Of a stretch of DNA of 62,921 nucleotides, positions 17,568 to 25,400 are shown one piece after another. A program made the position numbers and the translations under genes. The DNA comes from Xenorhabdus bovienii (GTDB lineage: Bacteria; Pseudomonadota; Gammaproteobacteria; Enterobacterales; Enterobacteriaceae). The DNA is taken from assembly GCF_024721015.1 (NCBI RefSeq), contig NZ_JANAIF010000021.1:1-62921 (forward strand), given 5' to 3'. How positions within the stretch are numbered: position 1 is the first letter of the stretch; each line of letters opens with the position of its first letter. The notes beneath the pieces are model-generated. The model did not search any database and was not told the DNA's origin. It saw only the letters and a list, made by a program, of their open reading frames with translations.

Positions 17568-17593
17568 CCACCTGTTGTACAGGTGGTTTTTTT
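17568..17593 (+). terminator. Rho-independent terminator facing right, upstream of yqhA
   Basis: The stem CCACCTGT (17568-17575) / ACAGGTGG (17579-17586) has a 3-base loop and is followed by seven T. It is oriented for a plus-strand transcript, yet yqhA lies on the minus strand and no plus-strand gene ends just before it. It may be the leftover of a deleted gene or insulate the island on its right. Confidence 0.7.
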
Positions 17594-17719
17594 ATTATTT
17601 AACTAGTTATGAAGAGAGTACTTTACCGCGAAGAAGGAACAGATGGCATTAGCAACCCGCAGTTACGTTACTGTTATGACCATATCCCAGGCAGTAGGGC
17701 GCTGGAAACGGTTTAGACT

Positions 17720-18106
17720 TTATCTGGCAATCTTCTGTTTTTTCGACCTCGCAGGGGGCGTTTTGGGGAGGTGTTTATCCAGACCCAGTTTTGTCAAATC
17801 AATATCACCGATTTTTTCACTGGTAAGCAGCCCGTTTTGCCAGAAGCGCTCAAATACTCCCGTTGCCAGCCATTCCTGAAAACGACGATGGGCACTACTT
17901 GAAGAACAGAGACCTGTCACATTCAGGGCATTCCACGGACATCCCGTTCGTAACACATGAAAGATGGCATTCATGGCTGCCCAGTTATCCACTCGATGGC
18001 GGTGACATCCTAAGGGATGGTGGGTTTTAGGCACGGGTAGTAAGGGTTCCATTTTTTGCCACAGTTCATCAGAAATGAGCCATTGTGTTGTTGTCTTCTT
18101 GTTCAT
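17720..18106 (-). pseudogene. IS5-family transposase fragment (N-terminal part)
   Basis: The 128-residue frame has the N-terminal layout of IS5/IS427-group transposases: L-I-S-D-E-L-W-Q-K-M-E-P-L-L-P, a V-L-R-T-G-C-P-W-N segment, and a later R-R-F-Q-E-W block. The sequence departs from the family after about residue 100, and the DDE catalytic core is absent. No terminal inverted repeats could be paired. It is a decayed insertion sequence at the left border of the secondary-metabolite cluster, consistent with past insertion or rearrangement here. Confidence 0.8.
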
Positions 18107-18411
18107 TAATTTATCACCATCATAAAAGCATAGACCTTAATATTTATTAATAAAACCTATCGAGATAGGTTTAAATATCAACTCATTTTTAGTAAACGTT
18201 GACAGTTTTTTTACCTAATACGCAAATCATAAAAGCCATTGATATTAAAATTGTTTTTATGAAACTAGCGTGATAAAAAACGCAGTATTATTAACCTTGA
18301 GAAGCTTATAGTTTCGCCAATTATTAACTTATTTATGATTTGGAATGCATTCTTATAGGCCGTTAGAGCTAACAAAAGCAAGTACAGCATGGAGCTAGAT
18401 CAGGTATTAAG

Positions 18412-18427
18412 GCCCTTACTTAAGGGC
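18412..18427. repeat. Small perfect inverted repeat upstream of the cluster
   Basis: GCCCTTA (18412-18418) and TAAGGGC (18421-18427) pair perfectly around two bases. As a hairpin the loop would be too small, so a protein-binding site is more plausible than an RNA structure. Function unknown. Confidence 0.4.
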
Positions 18428-18610
18428 GGTAGCGTTTTTAGAGGAAAAGTTTAGGAGATTGAACAGACATCCAGAAAAGGGTTGAGTGTGGGTTCGAACG
18501 TTAACAATCTCGTTCTCTAACATAAAGCGATAGAACAAAATCTGCTCATTGATCTAGCGATTACTACTGTTTTGATGGTGAAGAAAGTACCCCACTTTCT
18601 TTTACACGTA

Positions 18611-18754
18611 TTAAGAGGCTTCATCCATTCCATCCTTCATCTGATGTACATTCTGCTTCGTTACCCTAATGACTCCGGTATTAACAAGCGAACTAAAACC
18701 GTTAATATAGCGATTAAAACACTTACTTTTTCCCCAATCAAAAAACTTAGCCAT
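18611..18754 (-). CDS. Small ORF with strong Shine-Dalgarno; possible frameshifted hydrophobic peptide
   Basis: The ATG at 18754 (minus strand) is preceded by GGGGAGGAG at ideal distance, one of the best ribosome-binding sites in the window. Read straight through, it gives 47 polar residues of no recognisable family. The fourth and fifth codons lie in a run of six T (18740-18745 on the plus strand). If one T is skipped, the frame becomes a 30-residue peptide beginning M-A-K-F-L-I-G-E-K, followed by a hydrophobic membrane segment, ending at 18661. That form resembles small type I toxins or membrane peptides. Either the gene is broken by a homopolymer indel or slippage makes the membrane form. 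Low confidence. Confidence 0.3.
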   Translation of the reverse strand: MAKFFDWGKSKCFNRYINGFSSLVNTGVIRVTKQNVHQMKDGMDEAS

Positions 18755-18929
18755 TGGTGCTCCTCCCCGTAGTCGCGTGACGTGATGGGAAAAGAGGTAT
18801 TTTCGTCATTTATCTATGGCTTGACTGAAGTTGTCAGATTCGAATGAATATTGGAAGAAGCAGTTAGGATACTTAATAATTTAATTTTTTCTAAATCCTG
18901 ATTTAAATAATTTTAAAAGGAGATATAAA

Positions 18930-19778
18930 TTGAAAATATCAATTATTGGCGCAGGCGTGATGGGATTAGATACTGCGATGGTATGCGCAGCCTATGATCA
19001 TGATGTATTACTGATAGATAAAGATCCTCATGTATTAGAAAACATTGCATCGCGAATTTCTAGTGAATTCCGTTTATACCGTATGCTCGAACCTACATTA
19101 AAATCTGTTGACATCTCAAAGCTAAAGGAACGAATTCGCATTACTCAGTGCTATGAAGAGATAGAAGGCAGTGATTGGGTCATCGAGAATGTTAAAGAGG
19201 ACTGGTCTGCTAAGAAAAGCGTTTATGAAAAATTAACCCCTTATTTAAACGCAAACACTTATGTGGCAGCGAACACTAGCTGTATATCAATTACTAAAAT
19301 CGCTGCAAGTCTTCCATTTCCTCAACAAGTTATTGGTTTGCATTTCATGAACCCAGTGCTGATAAAGAAATGTGTAGAAGTCATCAAAGGCTTCCACACA
19401 TCTGAACAGACACTCGATTCTGCAAAACAGTTTTTAGCTAGCCTCAAAAAGAATGCTGTGGTGGTTGAGGATTTCCCTGGGTTTGTCTCCAACCGGCTAT
19501 CTCATTTATTCATGAATGAAGCGGCTTTTCTCGTGCAGGATGGTGTAGCGACTCCCCAAGACATCGATCGAATTTTTAAAGATGGCTATGGTCATTCAAT
19601 GGGGCCATTGGAAACCGCAGATTTGATCGGGCTAGACACCGTCGTTAATTCATTACATGTACTTTATGAAAGTTACCAAGATCCAAAATACCGCTGCTGC
19701 CCTCTTTTAAAGAAAATGGTTGAAGCCGGCAATCTCGGCAGAAAAAACGGTAAAGGTTTCTTCAATTACAAAAATTAG
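18930..19778 (+). CDS. 3-hydroxyacyl-CoA dehydrogenase-like, hydroxymalonyl-ACP pathway (FkbK/ZmaG type)
   Basis: This 282-residue NAD-dependent dehydrogenase starts at a TTG behind AAAAGGAGA, a clear ribosome-binding site. The Rossmann motif G-A-G-V-M-G is at residues 7-12, the catalytic His at about 138 in I-G-L-H-F-M-N-P, and D-F-P-G-F-V-S-N-R-L follows. The family oxidises 3-hydroxyacyl thioesters. In FK520, zwittermicin and xenocoumacin clusters a member works on glyceryl-ACP to give a tartronate-semialdehyde-type thioester, on the way to hydroxymalonyl-ACP. The three following genes supply the rest of that pathway with almost no gaps, which makes the assignment strong. Confidence 0.9.
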   Translation: MKISIIGAGVMGLDTAMVCAAYDHDVLLIDKDPHVLENIASRISSEFRLYRMLEPTLKSVDISKLKERIRITQCYEEIEGSDWVIENVKEDWSAKKSVYEKLTPYLNANTYVAANTSCISITKIAASLPFPQQVIGLHFMNPVLIKKCVEVIKGFHTSEQTLDSAKQFLASLKKNAVVVEDFPGFVSNRLSHLFMNEAAFLVQDGVATPQDIDRIFKDGYGHSMGPLETADLIGLDTVVNSLHVLYESYQDPKYRCCPLLKKMVEAGNLGRKNGKGFFNYKN

Positions 19779-19793
19779 AACTGCGAGTTATTT

Positions 19794-20852
19794 ATGGACG
19801 ATTTAATAGAAAAAATAGAACTCAATAAAAAGCCAGTCAAATGTGTCATCTGGGATTTAGATAATACAATATGGACGGGTATCCTATCAGAACAAGATGA
19901 TCTGAAGTTAAAAAATGGGATAGAAAAGTTAATCGACCAATTAGATAAAATGGGAATTTTACAATCTATTGCGAGTAGGAATGATGCCAGTGACGCACTA
20001 GATATGTTGAAAAAATTCAATTTAGAACAGTATTTCGTTTACCCTCAAATTAACTGGGGCCCTAAATCTTCATCAATTGAAAAAATTCAGAAGAGTCTGA
20101 ATATTTCTGCCGATACATTTATTTTCGTTGATGATCAGATTTTAGAAAGAGATGAGGTTAATTCAAAGTTTCCTGAAGTTACCTGCATTGACGCTTTAGA
20201 ATACGAATCAATATTAAGTTTACCGCGTATTGCTAATATGGAGGTATCAGACGATGCCAAATTAAGAAGGCAACGTTATCAAGACGATATACTTCGTAAA
20301 GAAGAAGAAGAGACATTTGTCGGTGCTTCTGAAGAATTTCTCAGCCAACTTGATATGAAATTCTATATTTCCAAAGCCGAGCCCGAAGATCTGCTCAGAG
20401 CAGAGGAACTCACTCAGCGTACAAATCAACTTAATTCTACCGGTATAACTTATAGCCGCGAGCAATTGAGTCAACTCATGAACTCGGAAGAATATGCGCT
20501 TTTCGTGTTTGAACTGGTCGATAAATATGGTTCTTATGGAAAAATAGGTTTGGCTTTAGTCCACTATAAAGATAATACCGACTATATCAAACTCCTGTTG
20601 ATGTCTTGTAGAACACTTTCGCGAGGGGTGGGTAGTATCGCGTTAACTTTTATTATGCAACAGGCGAAAGAACACGGCCGTAAATTGCATGCTGAGTTTA
20701 AACGGACTCCGCGCAACCGCCAGATGTTTGTCACTTACCAATTTTCAGGATTTAAAGAAATAGAGAAGCATCCTGACGATACTATTATATTTTATAATGA
20801 TCTAGAGCAAGTTCCTGATTTACCACACTATGTTGATGTCATTATAAAGTAA
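19794..20852 (+). CDS. FkbH-like HAD protein, glyceryl-ACP loading
   Basis: This 352-residue protein has an N-terminal HAD domain with motif W-D-L-D-N-T-I-W (Asp21, Asp23) and the V-D-D-Q-x-x-E-R-D segment. A C-terminal GNAT-like domain contains L-L-M-S-C-R-T-L-S-R-G-V-G and F-K-R-T-P-R-N. FkbH proteins take 1,3-bisphosphoglycerate, dephosphorylate it and load the glyceryl group on a stand-alone ACP. The partner ACP gene follows with its ATG 13 bases after the stop. Length and motif order match characterised FkbH/ZmaN-type proteins. Confidence 0.92.
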   Translation: MDDLIEKIELNKKPVKCVIWDLDNTIWTGILSEQDDLKLKNGIEKLIDQLDKMGILQSIASRNDASDALDMLKKFNLEQYFVYPQINWGPKSSSIEKIQKSLNISADTFIFVDDQILERDEVNSKFPEVTCIDALEYESILSLPRIANMEVSDDAKLRRQRYQDDILRKEEEETFVGASEEFLSQLDMKFYISKAEPEDLLRAEELTQRTNQLNSTGITYSREQLSQLMNSEEYALFVFELVDKYGSYGKIGLALVHYKDNTDYIKLLLMSCRTLSRGVGSIALTFIMQQAKEHGRKLHAEFKRTPRNRQMFVTYQFSGFKEIEKHPDDTIIFYNDLEQVPDLPHYVDVIIK

Positions 20853-20864
20853 TTGGAGATAACA

Positions 20865-21122
20865 ATGAAAGATTCAGACGTAATATCTAAAGAGATCCGT
20901 GAATTTATTGAAAATAATATGACAGTGTTTGATGATGATATTGAATTGTTAGATGACACGAATATATTTGAAAATGGTTTGGTAAACTCGCTTTTTTCCA
21001 TGCGTTTACTTTGTTTTATTGAAGATAAATTTTCCATCTCAATTCCAGATGAATATATAGAACGGGAAAATTTTGTTTCTATAAATAAAATGCTGGAATT
21101 AGTTAATAAAGTAAGAGGATGA
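20865..21122 (+). CDS. Stand-alone acyl carrier protein for the hydroxymalonyl unit (FkbJ type)
   Basis: I chose the ATG at 20865, after a TTGGAGA box, giving 85 residues; an upstream TTG at 20853 immediately follows the previous stop and is less likely. The phosphopantetheine-attachment serine is Ser42 in N-G-L-V-N-S-L-F. This N-G-x-V-N-S-L pattern is typical of FkbJ-type carriers and differs from the D-S-L of PKS ACPs. The protein carries the glyceryl and then the hydroxymalonyl group to an acyltransferase of the assembly line. It needs a PPTase, none of which is encoded in the window. Confidence 0.9.
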   Translation: MKDSDVISKEIREFIENNMTVFDDDIELLDDTNIFENGLVNSLFSMRLLCFIEDKFSISIPDEYIERENFVSINKMLELVNKVRG

Positions 21123-21132
21123 GATTTACGAT

Positions 21133-22281
21133 ATGGAATATGATATTCACCCTTTAGTCGGAATAGCCAAGAAATTTTCAGATGAAGTACTGCGACCATC
21201 AGCAGGTTTATTTGATGAGCAAGGCGAAGTACCGCGGGAAATCATGCGTGAGATGGCCGATCTTGGTTTGCTCGGTTCTATCCTCCCTAAAGAATACGGT
21301 GGACAAGGAATAGATCCTCTCTCTTATGGTTATTTAACAGAAGAGATAGGTAAAGGCTGTAACTCGACTCGTGCTCTATTGACCGTTCACACCAGTCTGG
21401 TCGGGGAAACGCTGGTAAAGCTTGGGACACAAGAGCAAAAAGAGAAATACTTACCCGCAATGGCAAAAGGTGAAAAAATCGCTTGTTTTGCTTTATCGGA
21501 GCCAGAAGCGGGCACAGATGCCAATGCAATTAGCACCATGTACGAGCCAACTGAAAATGGGTTTGTCATTAATGGTCATAAAAAATGGATCACCTATTCA
21601 GGCGTTGCTGATTTATTCCTGGTATTTGCGAAGCACGATGAAAAAGTCAGTGCTTTTATCGTTGAGATGGGAACTCAAGGATTAACGCGTAAGCCAATGC
21701 GTGGTTTGATGGCAAGCCGGGGAGCCCATTTGTCCGAGCTGCATTTTGATAACGTAGAAGTGCCAAAGGACAGTTTGATTGGCCGTGAGGGCACGGGATT
21801 TAGCTTCGTAGCGAACGCTGCACTGTTTTATGGCCGCTATAGCATTGCTTGGGCTGGTGTGGCTATCGCACATGCGGCGCTGGAAGAAATGGTCACTTAT
21901 GCCCGAAAAAGAGAGCAATTTGGCAAAAAAATTGGCCAGCATCAATTAATTCAAGGGCTGATCGCCGACTCAACAACGGCATTTTATGCAGCCAAATCGG
22001 CTTGCGAAAAAATTGGTTATCTGAGGAATCAAGGTGATCATAATTCGCTTATGGAAATTAACATAGCGAAATACTATAGCTCATCGGTTGCGATGTTGGT
22101 TGCAAATAACGCGGTTCAGGTTCTTGGCGGAAATGGAATATCTAATCGCTTCCCGGTTGAAAGATTATATCGCGAAGCCAAAGTATTAGAAATTATCGAA
22201 GGAACCAACCAAATTCAACAAATACTCATATCACAACATGCTCTGAGAAAATTTTTCCGCAAAGACTCTATCGTTGCATAA
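21133..22281 (+). CDS. Acyl-CoA dehydrogenase-like, hydroxymalonyl-ACP pathway (FkbI/ZmaE type)
   Basis: This 382-residue flavoprotein has the full acyl-CoA dehydrogenase layout: helical N-domain, S-E-P-E-A-G-T-D beta-domain motif, and a C-terminal catalytic glutamate at about residue 356 in I-I-E-G-T-N-Q-I-Q. In extender-unit pathways this enzyme oxidises the aldehyde-level ACP intermediate to hydroxymalonyl-ACP, in place of oxidising a CoA ester. No FkbG O-methyltransferase is found before or after it, so the unit should stay hydroxymalonyl and not become methoxymalonyl. It is the last gene of the tight four-gene block. Confidence 0.9.
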   Translation: MEYDIHPLVGIAKKFSDEVLRPSAGLFDEQGEVPREIMREMADLGLLGSILPKEYGGQGIDPLSYGYLTEEIGKGCNSTRALLTVHTSLVGETLVKLGTQEQKEKYLPAMAKGEKIACFALSEPEAGTDANAISTMYEPTENGFVINGHKKWITYSGVADLFLVFAKHDEKVSAFIVEMGTQGLTRKPMRGLMASRGAHLSELHFDNVEVPKDSLIGREGTGFSFVANAALFYGRYSIAWAGVAIAHAALEEMVTYARKREQFGKKIGQHQLIQGLIADSTTAFYAAKSACEKIGYLRNQGDHNSLMEINIAKYYSSSVAMLVANNAVQVLGGNGISNRFPVERLYREAKVLEIIEGTNQIQQILISQHALRKFFRKDSIVA

Positions 22282-22331
22282 AAATAAGAGAACAGCGCGG
22301 ATACTGAGAGATTTATGTACCGTTCTGTAAG

Positions 22332-22358
22332 AGGCTATGGGGAAGGTTCCCATGGCCT
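22332..22358 (+). terminator. Hairpin between the hydroxymalonyl genes and the large PKS
   Basis: AGGCTATGGG (22332-22341) pairs with CCCATGGCCT (22349-22358), with one G-T wobble and a 7-base loop. It lies in the 183-base gap before the 3419-aa PKS gene. No T-run follows. It may attenuate or process the transcript between the two blocks. Confidence 0.5.
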
Positions 22359-22464
22359 ACTCACCATAAACTTCACTGTAAAATACAAGGCACTTGGTAA
22401 TTACGCTATAGGGATTATTAATTTTAATATTTCGCTACCTACTGACTATAATTAAAGGTTAAAT

Positions 22465-25400
22465 ATGGGAAATAATTTTACTGGGCTTGAGGTTGCCATA
22501 ATTGGAATGGCAGGTCAGTTTCCTGGTGCTGACAATATTCGTGACTATTGGGAAATGCTCCGAGATGGAAAAGAGGGTGTTAGCAGATTCACAAATGAAA
22601 TACTAAAAAGCAATGGCGTATCAGAAGAATATTATTTAAACAAAAATTACATTCCAGCTAAAGGCGTCATTAATAAGCCATTTCATTTCGCCGCAGATTA
22701 TTTCGGTATAAATCATTCGGACGCCAAGAAAACGGATCCACAAATCCGTTTAATGATAGAGAGCTGCTGGCAAGCGCTAAAACACGCAAATATTGATACT
22801 GAGACTTACCCCGGACAAATTGGCGTGTATGCCGGAGCAAGTAGTCAGTGGTCATGGTTTAAAGCATTAAACACGGAATTTAATTCTTCCGCAGAGCAGT
22901 TTCACGTTGCAACGCTAAATGATCTTTCTTTTTGTACTCGGATTTCCTATCTGCTTAATTTACGCGGGCCGTCTATAACGATCCAAACGGCGTGTTCTAC
23001 CTCTTTAGTTGCGGTACATACAGCATGCCAGGCACTTCAAGCGGGTGAATGCGATGTTGCATTAGCCGGTGGTGTCAGCATAACCCATCCCCATCAAAGT
23101 GGTTATTTGTACCAAGAGGGGATGATTAATAGCCCGGATGGTAAAACAAGAGTATTCGATGCAAATGCATGTGGCACCGTCTTCAGCAATGGTGTGGGTG
23201 TTGTCGTGCTTAAAAGGCTGAGTGATGCCATTGAAGATAACGACAAAATTTACGCCGTTATTAAAGGCAGTGCTGTCAACAACGATGGTAGTGATAAAAT
23301 AAGCTTTACTGCACCAAGCGTTTTAGGACAACAAAATGTTATTCGATCCGCACTCGATTTTGCTGAGGTTACGCCTGATCAAATAAGCTATATAGAAGCA
23401 CATGGCACGGGAACTTTACTGGGCGATCCCATTGAAATTTCCGCGCTTAACGCGGTTTTCAAAAATAGCCAATCTTGTGCTATCGGCTCTGTAAAATCGA
23501 ATGTGGGTCACTGTGATGCAGCGGCAGGGATTTTATCACTGATAAAATCAGCGCTTTGCGTTTACTTTAAAACCTTGGTGCCTTCGATTCATTTTGAAAA
23601 GGCGAATCCAAAATTAGAACTGGAAAACACGCCATTTTATGTCAACACAGAGACTAAACCTTGGCACAGCAGTGATAACGAACTGATATGCGCCGGTGTC
23701 AGTGCATTTGGCGTCGGAGGAACTAATGCGCACGTTGTTTTGCAAGAGTTTCCAATGCGCACTGAAACGGTTTCGGTCGAAGACTTAGAATACGAAGAAC
23801 TCCCCAATAGAATTGAATTTAAACCTGCAATAGCCGCTGAAACCACGGACGTTTTACATGCAGAAGTAGAAAGTGACAGTGTGTTTGTTGATGATGAAAT
23901 TGATATTGAAGGTTTACCACAGCATTTATTAAAGATTTTTCAGGAATATTTCTCCAATCAAAAGATCTCACAAAATGATAACTTTTTCGACATTGGCGCA
24001 AGTTCTTTAGATATTGTCCAACTACACGAAAAAATTAATAACACTTATTCGGTAAATTTATCTATCAGCGATTTTTATCGTTACACCAATTGCCAGAAGA
24101 TGACTGAAAAGTTACTCGGCATGATCGGTAATAAATCTCAAGGGCAGCCAAAAAAATCGAAAGTAACTAAAAAGCGCAAGGTACTGAATAACAAAAACAG
24201 AACTTATCAAGATTATCCAGAGCATGCCATCGCGGTAGTCGGTATGAGTGGACGCTTTCCGGGAAGTAAAAATATACAAGAATATTGGAATAACCTGCTA
24301 CAGGGTAAAGAAGGTATTTCCTTTTTTACTGACGATGAATTGATTGATGCCGGAATCTCTGCTCACACGTTAAAAGCGAAAAACTATATTAAGGCAAAGG
24401 GAATTGTTGCAGATTCACTGAGTTTTGATCCGACAGCGTTCGGCTATACTGCACGTGAGTCACAATATATGGACCCTCAGTTTCGCTTGCTCCATGAAGT
24501 GACATGGCAAGTGCTGGATGATGCTGGATACGGAAACCCAAAATATCGCCCGGTTACTGGCCTGTTTGCCTCTTCAGGTTCAAATCATGCATGGTTAGAT
24601 TTACTAAAAGAAGAGATACAAGACACCACAGAGCAATTTGGCGTTGCACTCTTAAATGATCGCGAATTCCTCACCACGAGAATCGCCTATAAGTTAAATC
24701 TCACGGGGCCGGCTGTCACGGTACAAAGTGCCTGTTCGAGTTCGGCACTTGCCATCACTCTTGCCTGTCAAAGTTTACAGATCAATCAATGTGATTTAGC
24801 CTTGGCTGGCGGTGTTTCTGTCGTGACACCGATAAAAAGTGGTTATACCTATGCTAAGGGCATGGTGAATAGTGCAGACGGCCATTGCCGACCTTTCACC
24901 CAAGATGCCAGTGGAACCGTTTTCAGCGATGGTATCGGCATGGTCGCATTAAAAAGGCTGGATGATGCAATTAGAGATAATGATCATATCTATGGCGTCA
25001 TTGCGGGTTATGGCGTCAATAATGATGGCCATGAAAAAGCTGGATTTACAGCACCTAACGCAGACGGGCAGGCGGCCTGTGTTAAACAATCACTAAAAAT
25101 GGCAGCAATTCAGGCGAGTGATGTTGAATACCTGGAGGCACACGGTACAGCAACACGGGTTGGCGATGAAGTCGAGCTGGAAGGCATCAAAGACGCCTTA
25201 GGTGTCACGGAAATAAATGCCAGAGATTGTTTTATCGGCAGCGTGAAATCCAATATTGGTCATACGAATACGGCATCGGGTGTCGCGAGTTTTATTAAAA
25301 CACTGCTCGCGTTGAAACATCAAAAGATACCGCCATCGTGTCATGGCACAGAAAACAAACATACGTCTCTCGAAAACACGCGATTCCGTTTAACCGATGT

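Larger units (their letters stand above)
18107..18929. other. Intergenic region upstream of the biosynthetic cluster
   Basis: About 820 bases between the IS5 fragment and the first biosynthetic gene. It contains a perfect small inverted repeat (18412-18427) and one small minus-strand ORF with a strong ribosome-binding site (18611-18754). The promoter of the biosynthetic operon is expected here, but I cannot point to clear -35/-10 boxes. No regulator gene is present. A plus-strand frame at 18572-18772 overlaps the small ORF and has no ribosome-binding site. Confidence 0.5.

Noticed and set aside
18572..18772. Plus-strand frame of 66 codons before the cluster
   Set aside because: No ribosome-binding site, no family, and it overlaps the better-supported small minus-strand ORF.
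18107..18929. A pathway-specific regulator upstream of the cluster
   Set aside because: No helix-turn-helix ORF of useful length in the gap.
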